From NCBI GenBank assembly GCA_003134685.1, contig PLCA01000008.1, positions 1 to 64,000 of the forward strand: a DNA stretch of 64,000 bases. Direction: 5' to 3'. Below are positions 24,556 to 33,628 of this stretch, in pieces; position 1 is the first letter of the stretch, and the number at the start of each line of letters is the position of its first letter. The notes under the pieces are model-generated. The model had not been told where the DNA came from. It did not search any database and saw nothing but the letters and a program-made list of their open reading frames with translations. Made by a program: the position numbers and the translations under genes. Origin of the DNA: Gemmatimonadota bacterium (lineage in GTDB: Bacteria; Gemmatimonadota; Gemmatimonadetes; Gemmatimonadales; Gemmatimonadaceae).

Positions 24556-26719
24556 TCTTGGAATCCTTCCCCGGAGTGGCCGTTTCTCGGCCGCGCGCCA
24601 CCTTTGCGCGTACCTCGGGATCCCTACTCAGTCCGGCGAGTCTGACAGCCGTTTCCGCCGCGGGGTCGGCCAGCCAGTACGTCGCAACCATGCTGAGCGC
24701 AGCCAGCATTTCCGGTGTCGACGCGCGGAGCTTCGGCTTTCTCGGCCAGTGAGCCTCGGTAACTAGAAGGGTCAGAAGCCAGGCGAGTGTCGAGGGTGTG
24801 CGCTGCTGGGCGACTATCCGGATTCCCAGCGTGCGGAGCTGCGAGTCGAGCTCGCCGCGATCGACTCGCTGCCTGATCAGCTCGATTCCGGCGGGCGGAC
24901 ATTTATCCTGCGCAATCGTAAGGCCGGCAAAAACGACTCTGTCGTCGGGATCCGAAAGCGCGCTCATGATGGTCTCGTCACGCTCAGCGGCGTTGCGAAG
25001 CAGGAGTCTCACGGCCTCGCGGCGGACCAATGCCTCTTCGCTCTCGAGGTAGCTCCGCGCGGAAAACCCGGCGGGCAGGGCGCCAAGCCGTCCGAGCTGG
25101 GCCAGCAGCTCACGCTGGATCATGGGTGGGGATTCCGGAATCCGCTCCGCCATTGTCGCGCCCACGTCGTCGCCCAGGGACTGAAGGATGTCGTAGAACT
25201 GGGCGCGGGTTTTTGCGTCGTCAAAGACGGCGGAAGCGGAGAGCAGGGTGGGCACGGTGCCGATTCCCATGCGCCTCACGAACCGCGCGACCAGTGGCAT
25301 GTCGACGCGCTGCTGCTGGAGAAGAGTTTCGAGAATGCGTTCGCCTTGGAGGAATTCCCAAACCGGTGCGCCTGCCTCTTCGCTGGGCGCGCGCTCGACC
25401 AGGTCGAGCAAAATCTCGGCGCGACCGGCTTTGCACAGGTCAAGCATCGCCTCGCGGACCTGCGGCCCCATGCCGCCCACTTCGATCGCGATTTGAACCA
25501 TCCGCTCGGGCTCGATTTCCGTGGGGACCGCGGTGCTCGACGGCTTTGGTGCGGAACTTCTGGAGCTGGACATGCTCTCGAGCACCTGGCGATACGCCTC
25601 GGGGTTGGGGTCGTCGAGGGTCCAGTCGTCGACGAGGCGGCGCATCACGTCCCGAATCGACGGGTCGGTCTTGGCGCGCGGTCCGCCCGACGACGGGTGA
25701 TGCGCGAGCTTCGACAGCATTCTCAGCATCGAGTGAGAAACTGTCTGTCCCTCGGCAGCGGATGCCGCCTTCACCAAGTCGATTACAGCTTCGACGGTGA
25801 TCCCCTGCGAAGCGTCGAGGAGGAATCTCCGCCTCTGTCCCTTGTCTCCTCCCATCTCGAGAAGCCGCTCGAGCGTCGATTCCTTGAGCGATCCGACCAG
25901 ACGCGACACGCGCTTCTGCAATCCCGCCGCTTCGGGCCCCTCGGCGGTCTTGAGCTCTTCCCCAATCTGGAGCAAGTAGCCAACGATGACCTGGTCGTAC
26001 GCCTCCTCGCGCTGGTGCTCGTCGATTGCGCGGGCGACGGTCGCCGGCTCGAGCGCGGTGCTATCGTCGGCCTCATCGCGCGATGCGGCTGGATTGGACG
26101 TGTCAGATACGAGCGCGGCACGGGCGAGTCCGATCCAGAGCTGGGTCGCTCGTCCCGAGGCCATCTGATCGGCGCTGGGGGGTTCGCCGCCCGGTTCGTC
26201 TTCGATGAGCTGCAGGCGGTCGTAGGTGAGCGGGAAGAATCGCACGTGCTGCCATAGCTCGCCGACGCGCTCGATGTCGAGCCCAATCGGTTTCTCGGAC
26301 CGAACCGGATCGATGGCGAGGGCTGCCAGCGCGTTCCCCAATTCATCGCGCCCGATTCCGCGCACGAACTTCACAGCGCCTACGTGGTGGTTGTGCAGCC
26401 GCTGCGCAAGCTCCTTGAGCACGGCGTTGAGCGGATCGGTGGCGACGCCTTCGATGATCAGCTGGCGCCGCGCGACCCCGATCGACAGCGACTCCCGTTC
26501 TCCGACGAACAGCGTCCCCAGTCGATTCGCGACCCCGTCTACCGCCCCATGAAGGAGTGGATGGCTTTCCGGGTAGATGGCGTGCTTGTTCAGCGTGATC
26601 GACAGCTCGACGAGAAAATCGGCGAGCTCGCGCGACAGTGTGGCGACCGCCGGCCGTGGAGCGGGGGCTGAAGGTGCGGCTGGAGTGGACGGCGGAGCTG
26701 CCTGGGACGGGTTCGTCAT
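24548..26719 (-). CDS. HEAT-repeat-like protein paired with the HD-GYP gene
   Basis: About 723 residues from ATG 26719 (a TTG at 26782 is also possible). After a Pro/Ala-rich leader, the domain LNKHAIYPESHPLLHGAVD resembles the N-terminal domain of the downstream HD-GYP protein (LYNEGHPARERAVD). The rest is helical with HEAT-like units (QRELLAQLGRLGALPAGFS, SEEALVRREAVRLLL, DPDDRVVFAGLTIA). No catalytic motif is visible. The two genes overlap and probably act together, perhaps as a scaffold and effector pair. It has no named family that I can recognise. Confidence 0.75.
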   Translation of the reverse strand: MTNPSQAAPPSTPAAPSAPAPRPAVATLSRELADFLVELSITLNKHAIYPESHPLLHGAVDGVANRLGTLFVGERESLSIGVARRQLIIEGVATDPLNAVLKELAQRLHNHHVGAVKFVRGIGRDELGNALAALAIDPVRSEKPIGLDIERVGELWQHVRFFPLTYDRLQLIEDEPGGEPPSADQMASGRATQLWIGLARAALVSDTSNPAASRDEADDSTALEPATVARAIDEHQREEAYDQVIVGYLLQIGEELKTAEGPEAAGLQKRVSRLVGSLKESTLERLLEMGGDKGQRRRFLLDASQGITVEAVIDLVKAASAAEGQTVSHSMLRMLSKLAHHPSSGGPRAKTDPSIRDVMRRLVDDWTLDDPNPEAYRQVLESMSSSRSSAPKPSSTAVPTEIEPERMVQIAIEVGGMGPQVREAMLDLCKAGRAEILLDLVERAPSEEAGAPVWEFLQGERILETLLQQQRVDMPLVARFVRRMGIGTVPTLLSASAVFDDAKTRAQFYDILQSLGDDVGATMAERIPESPPMIQRELLAQLGRLGALPAGFSARSYLESEEALVRREAVRLLLRNAAERDETIMSALSDPDDRVVFAGLTIAQDKCPPAGIELIRQRVDRGELDSQLRTLGIRIVAQQRTPSTLAWLLTLLVTEAHWPRKPKLRASTPEMLAALSMVATYWLADPAAETAVRLAGLSRDPEVRAKVARGRETATPGKDSKNE

Positions 26720-26846
26720 GGGTGAGGCGTACGCGCTCGCCTCAAGGGAGACCGGAAGTTGGAGTGTCGCAGCAGGATTCAATACTCAACATGGCCCCGG
26801 ACGCCGCAATGTCGAAGTTGCGTCTCGCCGAGGGTAATTTTTCAGG

Positions 26847-28079
26847 ATGTCAGCAGACACATACTCGACGCGCTGGCGGGTGCTTGCGTTACTCGGTTTT
26901 GCCGAGCTGCTTGGAATGTCGCTCTGGTTCTCGGCCAGTGCGGTCACACCGCAGCTGCAACGGATCTGGGGACTGACGACATCGGAGGGGGCATGGCTGA
27001 CCACCATCGTCCAGCTCGGGTTCGTTTGCGGAACGGCAATGGCCGCTGTGCTCAACCTCGCCGATCTCATTCCGGCAGAAAGACTTTTCAGCGCCTGCGC
27101 CCTGCTCGGAGCGGTCGCCAATGCCGCGATTCTGGCGGTTCCCGGCTATCGGGACGCACTCGTGCTGAGGTTCCTGACGGGGTTCTTTCTCGCCGGGGTC
27201 TACCCGCCGGCAATGAAGATGACCGCGACCTGGTTCCGCTCGCAGCGGGGGCTGGCGATCGGTGTGATCGTAGGCGCGCTCACGGTCGGAAAAGCCATTC
27301 CCTATTTGGTGCGCGCGATTCCGCACGTTGGCCTTCGACCGGTGGTGCTCACCGCAAGTGTGGGAGCCGTGATCGCCGCGCTACTCGTTGCCCTGGGGTA
27401 CCGCGAAGGGCCGTTCCCGTTCACGTCGCGCCCGTTCTCGTGGAGGCACGTCGGCGATGTGGTGCGCGTGCGGGAGTGGAGGCTCGCCACGGCAAGTTAT
27501 CTCGGTCACATGTTCGAGCTGTATGCGTTCTGGACCTGGATTCCGGCGTTTCTAGCTGCGAGCGTTGCCGCAGCCTCCGGCGGAAGATTCCGCGCACCGA
27601 GGCTGATATCGCTCCTGGCGTTCACGACCATCGCCATCGGCGGCTTCGGCTCGGTCTGGGGCGGGCTGGTCGCGGACAAGCGGGGCAGGGAGCGGCTCGT
27701 CTCCATCTCCCTGTTTATGAGTGGAAGCTGCTGTCTGCTTAGCGGACTGCTCTTTGGCGGACCGATCTGGATACTCGGTGCCCTCGCGATGACGTGGGGA
27801 TTTTTCGTGATCGCGGACAGCGCCCAATTCAGCACGCTCGTGACCGAGTCGGTTCCGACGCACGCGGTTGGAACAGCGCTCACCGTTCAAACTTCGCTCG
27901 GATTTCTGTTGACGATGCTGCCGATGCAGGTTGTCCCGCTCATCGCGCAGCGGGCAGGCTGGCGCTGGGGATTTGTAGTCCTCGCCCTCGGGCCGGTCGC
28001 CGGAATCACCGCGATTCGCAGACTGGCCGCGCTTCGCGCGGACGCGTCCGGGCGCGATAACTTGTCGCTCTCAGCCTGA
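26847..28079 (+). CDS. Major facilitator superfamily transporter
   Basis: The 410-residue integral membrane protein has about 12 hydrophobic segments. The first, RWRVLALLGFAELLGMSLWFSA, is typical of cyanate/nitrate-like and sugar-phosphate-like MFS proteins. The loop 2-3 motif A is weak, and the loop 8-9 region reads GGLVADKRGRERLV, which is the better copy of the motif. Substrate cannot be inferred. It is divergent from the HEAT/HD-GYP pair and 16 bases upstream of mscL. Confidence 0.85.
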   Translation: MSADTYSTRWRVLALLGFAELLGMSLWFSASAVTPQLQRIWGLTTSEGAWLTTIVQLGFVCGTAMAAVLNLADLIPAERLFSACALLGAVANAAILAVPGYRDALVLRFLTGFFLAGVYPPAMKMTATWFRSQRGLAIGVIVGALTVGKAIPYLVRAIPHVGLRPVVLTASVGAVIAALLVALGYREGPFPFTSRPFSWRHVGDVVRVREWRLATASYLGHMFELYAFWTWIPAFLAASVAAASGGRFRAPRLISLLAFTTIAIGGFGSVWGGLVADKRGRERLVSISLFMSGSCCLLSGLLFGGPIWILGALAMTWGFFVIADSAQFSTLVTESVPTHAVGTALTVQTSLGFLLTMLPMQVVPLIAQRAGWRWGFVVLALGPVAGITAIRRLAALRADASGRDNLSLSA

Positions 28080-28095
28080 ACCCTCTAACCCGTTC

Positions 28096-28482
28096 ATGCC
28101 AATGATGAAAGACTTCAAGGATTTCCTGCTGAAGCAGAACGTCGTGGCGCTGGCGATAGCCGTGGTGGTGGGTACGGCGCTCAACACCCTGGTGAAAGCG
28201 ATCGTCGATGACTTCATCATGCCGATCGTCGTCGCAATCGGCCCCGGTGGCGATTGGCAGAAGGCGACATGGAGCGTCGGCCCGGTGAAGTTCGGCGTCG
28301 GAGACTTCGCCGCCGCCGTGATCAATTTCCTGATAATCGGCCTCGTCGCCTGGCGAATCTCGAAGATCTTCATCAAGCCGGCGGCGGAAGCAGCGAAGCG
28401 GAATTGCCCGTTCTGCCGAATGTCGATCGACGCGGCCGCCACACGCTGTCCGAATTGTACCAGCCAATTGGCGCAGGCCTGA
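28096..28482 (+). CDS. mscL: Large-conductance mechanosensitive channel with C-terminal zinc ribbon
   Basis: The 128-residue protein opens with KDFLLKQNVVALAIAVVVG, the amphipathic N-terminus and first membrane helix of MscL. A second membrane helix follows (VINFLIIGLVAWRISKIF). The ordinary cytoplasmic helical bundle is replaced by a short segment with CPFC at 104-107 and CPNC at 118-121, a four-Cys zinc ribbon. A channel that releases solutes under membrane tension is expected. The ribbon is an uncommon addition. ATG 28105 is an alternative start. Confidence 0.9.
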   Translation: MPMMKDFKDFLLKQNVVALAIAVVVGTALNTLVKAIVDDFIMPIVVAIGPGGDWQKATWSVGPVKFGVGDFAAAVINFLIIGLVAWRISKIFIKPAAEAAKRNCPFCRMSIDAAATRCPNCTSQLAQA

Positions 28483-28525
28483 TCGGCGAGGGACACCGCC
28501 CGTCGGCAGCTGGCAACCAGGGTAG

Positions 28526-29368
28526 CTACTTCACGTAGCCGAGCGCCGCGCGGACCTCGGAAAAAAGCGTCTCACCCGTGAAGGGCTTCTGGAGGTAGGG
28601 GGTGCGATTAGCGCTTCCCTTGTCCGGGAAGATCTCTTCCTTCGGATAACCCGACATGAACAGGACGCGGATTCCGGGACTCAGCTCCAGGAGCTCCTCG
28701 ACCATGCCGCGTCCGCCCAGGTTCGGCATCGCCACATCGGTGAGGACGAGATCGATCTCGCCCACGTGAGCCGCGGCGACACGCAGGGCGATAGCGCCGT
28801 CCGAGGCCTCGAAGACACGATAACCTTTCTGGGACAGGATTCTTTTCGTGAGTGTCCTTACGGCGGCTTCGTCTTCGACCAGGAGAATCGTCTCGGCCGT
28901 GCGGGTCGACTTATCGGGGCTGGGTGCTGACGATTTTCCCGGCGTGGAGGCCGATTTTTTCTTCAGGACCGATTCGGCCAGATTCGCATCGAACGGCTCG
29001 AGCCGCGATGACGCCAGCAACTGCCGCGCCAGAATCGATGCGCGCCTCGATGCCCTTTGGATCTCGGCGAGCTCCTGTGCGCTGGCTGGGTTATCGCCGG
29101 CGGTATCGAGGAGGAACTCAGTGTTGATTTGAATTACGGTGAGGAGGTTATTGAGCTCGTGTGCGACAAAGCTGGCCGTCTTGTTCGCCTCTTCGAGGTC
29201 GTGGGTTCGTACGGCAAGATCGATCGCCGCCTCCTGTTGTTTTTGCTTTCCTGAGCCGCTCGCGCTTTTTTTCAGACAGTGGTCCTCATGCCGGTTGGGG
29301 CCGCAACTAGCCGCCGAGGGTTGGAAAACTAATGCATCGAGGCGAATTACAGTCGAGGTCCGGGCCAC
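28526..29368 (-). CDS. DHp-receiver signalling protein lacking an ATPase domain
   Basis: The frame encodes 280 residues from GTG 29368. The first 32 residues look non-coding. A CTG at 29275, eight bases after GAGGA, is a plausible rare start. The DHp helix has His70 in FVAHELNNLLTVI and continues to about residue 125. A Lys/Ser-rich linker (about 130-155) stands where a HATPase domain would be. A complete receiver follows with Asp211 in LTDVAMP and the KPFTGETL end. It resembles a hybrid kinase with the catalytic domain removed, so it cannot autophosphorylate alone. It is divergent from a gene with the same defect. Confidence 0.8.
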   Translation of the reverse strand: MARTSTVIRLDALVFQPSAASCGPNRHEDHCLKKSASGSGKQKQQEAAIDLAVRTHDLEEANKTASFVAHELNNLLTVIQINTEFLLDTAGDNPASAQELAEIQRASRRASILARQLLASSRLEPFDANLAESVLKKKSASTPGKSSAPSPDKSTRTAETILLVEDEAAVRTLTKRILSQKGYRVFEASDGAIALRVAAAHVGEIDLVLTDVAMPNLGGRGMVEELLELSPGIRVLFMSGYPKEEIFPDKGSANRTPYLQKPFTGETLFSEVRAALGYVK

Positions 29369-29418
29369 GGATTCGTTGCAGACGCTTGTTTAGTGCGGCA
29401 GTATTACACAGATGACAA

Positions 29419-30474
29419 ATGTCGAGCGGGCCAACGACGCCTGACTATCGGACGATCATCGAATCGGCCCCTGAGGCGATCGTCGTCTACACGCCGGAGA
29501 AGTTTCTCTTCCTCAACAGCTTCGCAGCCGACCAGCTCGGCTCTGATCCGGCGTCACTTGTCGGGCGTTCGATCATGGAGTTTGTGCATCCCGATTCAGC
29601 TCCCGTAGTCATCGAACGGATCCGCAATGTCCTCAAGAGCGGTGTGGGCGGAGGACCGCTGGAAGTGCGCTTCGTCTCTCTGGCCGGTACCGTGATCCCC
29701 GCCGAGATCGTTTCGGTCCCAATCACTTTCGAAGGGCAGCAGGCGTTTCTCGGACTGATACGCGATATCAGCAATCGCGCGGAAATGGAGCGCGCTCTGC
29801 GGGAGAGCGAGGAGAAGTTCGGAAATGCGTTCCGTCATTCTCCCCACGGAATGGGGTTCGTCGGTCGGGACGGAAGCTGGCTCAAGGCAAACCGCGCGCT
29901 CTGTGAGATGCTCGGCTATTCGGAGGAAGAATTGCTTCAGCGTCGCGTTTCCGACATCACGCATCCGGATGATGTCAGCGCGGATGTGGAGCAGCTGAAC
30001 CTGCTCATGTCCGGCGAGATCGCCAGCTACCACCTGACCAAGCGCTATTATCGAAAGGATGGGCGCGTGATCTGGGCTTCGCTCGCAGTAGCCCCGGTGC
30101 ACAACGCAGAAGGCGTTCCGATCTACTTCATCGGCCAGGTTCAGGACATAACGCTCGAGCGTGAGAGGGAGGAGCAAAGGGCGCACGGCGAGCGCCTGGC
30201 TGGCATAACGGAGACGACAATCGCGGTTGCCCACGAAATGAACAATGAGCTGACCGTGCTGATGATGAATGCCGAACTTCTGGCGGACAAGCCGTCGCCG
30301 GAGGAGATACCCGAAATCGCCGCCGAGATTCTCTCCGCGGCGCGCAGCATCGCCGAGACGGTGCAGCGTCTCCGCAAACTGGGGGTTCCCGAGTCAGTTG
30401 AATATCTGGGCGAGGACAAAATGCTCGATTTGTCGCCTAAGCCGGCCAGGAAGCCCTTGAAGAGGGGCAAATGA
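29419..30474 (+). CDS. PAS-PAS-DHp signalling protein lacking an ATPase domain
   Basis: The 351-residue protein has two PAS domains (about residues 8-120 and 128-250). A DHp-like segment follows with His272 in IAVAHEMNNELTVLMMN, and the protein ends after about 75 further residues in a basic tail (KPARKPLKRGK). There are no N, G1 or G2 ATP-binding boxes. The PAS sensors and phosphoacceptor are kept without a catalytic domain. The product may dimerise with, or accept phosphate from, another kinase; this is inference. It is divergent from the DHp-receiver gene, with only 50 bases between the annotated starts. Confidence 0.8.
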   Translation: MSSGPTTPDYRTIIESAPEAIVVYTPEKFLFLNSFAADQLGSDPASLVGRSIMEFVHPDSAPVVIERIRNVLKSGVGGGPLEVRFVSLAGTVIPAEIVSVPITFEGQQAFLGLIRDISNRAEMERALRESEEKFGNAFRHSPHGMGFVGRDGSWLKANRALCEMLGYSEEELLQRRVSDITHPDDVSADVEQLNLLMSGEIASYHLTKRYYRKDGRVIWASLAVAPVHNAEGVPIYFIGQVQDITLEREREEQRAHGERLAGITETTIAVAHEMNNELTVLMMNAELLADKPSPEEIPEIAAEILSAARSIAETVQRLRKLGVPESVEYLGEDKMLDLSPKPARKPLKRGK

Positions 30475-30540
30475 CCTTCGAGCCATCGGCCTAGCTCGAG
30501 AAAAACAAGACTTGCTCCGGTAGCAGCAAGCATCCAGGCA

Positions 30541-33500
30541 ATGAGGTTTGTACATTTGGCTCCGATGCCAAGGCCTGATGAAGCGCCATTGGTCGGCAGG
30601 ACCGCCGAGCTCGCTTTCCTGTCAAAGACGCTCGATGAAGCCGGAAGGGGCGCTGGTCGCTCCGTTTTCGTCGTTGGCGAGGGCGGAATCGGGAAGACGC
30701 GCCTGGCAGCCGCCGCTGCCGACAAGGCCGCAAAGCGGGGCTGGAGCGTGGCGGTGGGACGTTCGTATCCGGTGGAAACCGGAGTTCCGTATGCGCTCTT
30801 CTCCGATGCACTTCTGCCGCTCGTCCGGGCGCTGGAGCCCACCACGCTTTCCGTCCTCACTCGAGGCGGGGCAGCCGAGCTAGGGTATCTGTTTCCAAAC
30901 CTGGCGGGACCCTCGGACCGCGAACGGGCGTCGGCCGGCGCCGATCCGTCCGAGATCAAGGCACGCCTCCTTTGGAACTTCACTCAGTTCCTCGGCCGGC
31001 TCTCGGCCAAGCAGCCTCTCTTCATTGTGCTCGAGAATCTTCAGTGGGCTGATGCATCGTCGCTCGAGTTGCTGCACTTCGTAGCACGGCACATCGAGAA
31101 CCAGAAAATAATTCTGCTCGGTACATACAACGAGACCGAGCGAGACTCCAACGCGATCTTGCGCAGCACGGAACAGTCGCTGCTGGGCCTCGGATCGCTC
31201 ACTGTGCACAAGCTCCGTCCCCTCGAGCAACTGGACGTTGAGGAAATAGTCGAGCGGATGTTCGGTGTTGAGAAGGCCGCGACCCGGCATTTCTCACCGA
31301 TGCTGTACGACTGGACCCGGGGCAATCCGTTTTTCGTCGAAGAGACGCTCAAGTCGCTGGTGGATTCGGGTGCGCTGAGCCAGAAGGACGGCCGTTGGAC
31401 GGGGTGGGAAATGCAGACTCTTCACCTGCCGTCCACAATCCGCGATGTCGTTCAGGCGAGAGTCGACCGGTTGTCACCAAACGCACGAACCCTGGCGAAC
31501 CTCGCGGCCGTCATCGGGACCCGTGCCGAGCACAATACGCTGGCCAGCGTTTCCGGCTTGCCAGAGACGGAGATGATCGCTGCCGTCGAAGAGCTGCTTG
31601 CTCAGCGAGTGCTGGCGGAAACCGGAAGCATTGATGCGATCAATGTCGATGCGATCCACTATGATTTTACCCATCCGCTGCTCCAGCAGGTGATTTACTC
31701 GGAGCTGGGGCAGGCACGCGCGCGCCTACTGCACGCGACGATCGCCGAAGCCCTCGAGAGCCTCTACGGCGACGCCGCGCTCGACCATGCCGACGAGCTG
31801 GCCCTCCACTACGCCCGTGCCCATTCGCAGTCGCTGGCGCGAAAGGCCGTGAGATACCTCTACGCCGCTGGACGCGGCGCTATCGAGAAGTACGCCAATC
31901 GAGAGGCGGCGAACTATCTGGCGGCGGCCCTGGAGCATTTGGACAAGGATCCCACGATCATCGATGCGCCGCGCGAGAAGATTCTCACGACTCTCGCGCG
32001 CACGCGGCAGCGATTGGGCGAGTATGATGCGGCGATGCAGCTATGGGCTAGGGCGCGCGAGGGTGCCGCGGCACGGGGGGAGAGAGGGGCGCTCGCCGAC
32101 ATCGACCACCGTATGGGACTCGCGTGCTACTGGAGCGGGAGATACGCCGACGCCCTGGCGCACTACGAAGCCGGACTTCAAGCGGCGTCTGCGTTCAGCG
32201 ACCGCTCGACTACGGTGAGGCTGCGTCTTGCCAAAGGAATCGCTCTCCAGGACCTGGGGCGAGTGCTGGAAGCCCAGGCCGAAGTCGAGGCTGCGCTCGC
32301 TTCGGCGGCGGAAGGTGGCATCCGGAACGACGCTCTTCTTTCACGTGCGCACAGAGCGCTTCTTCTTCTCTACGTGTGGGCAGGCCCGCTTGATCTCGCG
32401 CGGGAGCACGGGATGAAGGCGATCGCACACGCTGAAGCCGCTGGTCAGCGCATGCTGGAGTGGACGGCGCATTGGGGGATGGCGCTGCTCGAAGGAGTTT
32501 GCGGAGATGCCCAGGCTTTTCTGAAGCATCTCGCCGCCAGCGATCGACTGGCGGAGCAAATGCATTCGCTGCTTCTGCCGCTCTGGTCCGCCGAGCTTTT
32601 TGTGCAATACGCTTCGAGCGTCGGCGACTGGGATGCGGCGCTCGAAACCGCGGAGCGCACCATCAGTCTCGCCAAGAGTCTCAACCAGCGCATGCTTCTG
32701 CCGCGCCTCTACGTGTGGTCTGGTCTCATTTATCTCTGGCGGGGCTCCGACCACAAGGCGAAAGAGTACTTCGATGAAGCGTGGAAGCTCGCGGGTGCCG
32801 AGAAAGCCGGATCATTGGCGGGCGCGGGTGATCGCGCGCTCGACGTGCCTTCGATCGTTCCGGCGCATCTCGGCATGGCGTCGTACTATCTGGCGAAAGG
32901 TCACCCAAAGGAGGCAGTTCGCATCGGTGAGGCGGGACTCGCGATCGCAGATCGAACCGGATACATCGTGTGGGCCCTTCAATGGCTCCTGCCGACGGTG
33001 GGGGAAGCGGCGCTCTTCGCTCGCGACTTCGATAGAGCCGCCAAGCATTCGGCGCGCATGAGACGCGATGCCGGCCGTTTTCATCACCGCCTGGGACTTG
33101 CTTACGCGGATGGGTGCGATGGCCTGCTCGCAAGGTTCCGAGATGGCGACCCGGCACGCGCGATCGAGCTATTGCAATCGTCCGTCGAGCAGCTCGAAGC
33201 GATTCCATTTCCTCCGCAAGCAGCCAAAATCAGGCGGCGGCTCGCCGGCGCTTTGGTCGAGGTGGGAGACCGGGAGGGTGGAATGCGCGAGCTCCGCAAG
33301 GCGCACGATGTGTTCGTACGCATCGGCGCGACGGTCGAGCTCGATGGAACGCGCGAGGAAATGCGAGAGCTCGGAGTCAGGCCGCCGCCCAAGTCGGCGA
33401 CGAGCGGCGCGGCCGGATTGACCGGCCGGGAGATGGAGATCGCCCGGATGGTCGCAACCCGTAAGTCCAACAAGGAAATTGGCGGCGCGCTTCAGATTTC

Positions 33501-33609
33501 GGCGCGCACGGTGAGCACCCACCTCTCGAACATTTTTCTCAAGCTCAGCGTCGGATCGAGAGGCGAGCTGGCTGACTTCGTCCGTCAGAACGGACTGCTC
33601 GAGGGATAG
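30541..33609 (+). CDS. Large ATP-binding LuxR-family (LAL) transcriptional regulator
   Basis: The 1022-residue protein has an STAND/AAA ATPase with Walker A GEGGIGKTR at about residues 46-54 and a Walker B-like segment LFIVLENLQWAD. A long TPR-like helical middle follows (AAGRGAIEKYANREAANYL and on). The C-terminal LuxR HTH covers about 955-1022 (LTGREMEIARMVATRKSNKE, then ISARTVSTHLSNIF). These MalT-like regulators switch on ligand and ATP binding. ATG 30565 is an alternative start. A decarboxylase gene begins 19 bases downstream and may be a target or co-transcribed. Confidence 0.92.
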   Translation: MRFVHLAPMPRPDEAPLVGRTAELAFLSKTLDEAGRGAGRSVFVVGEGGIGKTRLAAAAADKAAKRGWSVAVGRSYPVETGVPYALFSDALLPLVRALEPTTLSVLTRGGAAELGYLFPNLAGPSDRERASAGADPSEIKARLLWNFTQFLGRLSAKQPLFIVLENLQWADASSLELLHFVARHIENQKIILLGTYNETERDSNAILRSTEQSLLGLGSLTVHKLRPLEQLDVEEIVERMFGVEKAATRHFSPMLYDWTRGNPFFVEETLKSLVDSGALSQKDGRWTGWEMQTLHLPSTIRDVVQARVDRLSPNARTLANLAAVIGTRAEHNTLASVSGLPETEMIAAVEELLAQRVLAETGSIDAINVDAIHYDFTHPLLQQVIYSELGQARARLLHATIAEALESLYGDAALDHADELALHYARAHSQSLARKAVRYLYAAGRGAIEKYANREAANYLAAALEHLDKDPTIIDAPREKILTTLARTRQRLGEYDAAMQLWARAREGAAARGERGALADIDHRMGLACYWSGRYADALAHYEAGLQAASAFSDRSTTVRLRLAKGIALQDLGRVLEAQAEVEAALASAAEGGIRNDALLSRAHRALLLLYVWAGPLDLAREHGMKAIAHAEAAGQRMLEWTAHWGMALLEGVCGDAQAFLKHLAASDRLAEQMHSLLLPLWSAELFVQYASSVGDWDAALETAERTISLAKSLNQRMLLPRLYVWSGLIYLWRGSDHKAKEYFDEAWKLAGAEKAGSLAGAGDRALDVPSIVPAHLGMASYYLAKGHPKEAVRIGEAGLAIADRTGYIVWALQWLLPTVGEAALFARDFDRAAKHSARMRRDAGRFHHRLGLAYADGCDGLLARFRDGDPARAIELLQSSVEQLEAIPFPPQAAKIRRRLAGALVEVGDREGGMRELRKAHDVFVRIGATVELDGTREEMRELGVRPPPKSATSGAAGLTGREMEIARMVATRKSNKEIGGALQISARTVSTHLSNIFLKLSVGSRGELADFVRQNGLLEG

Positions 33610-33628
33610 TCGCGGTAGATTTGCGGGC

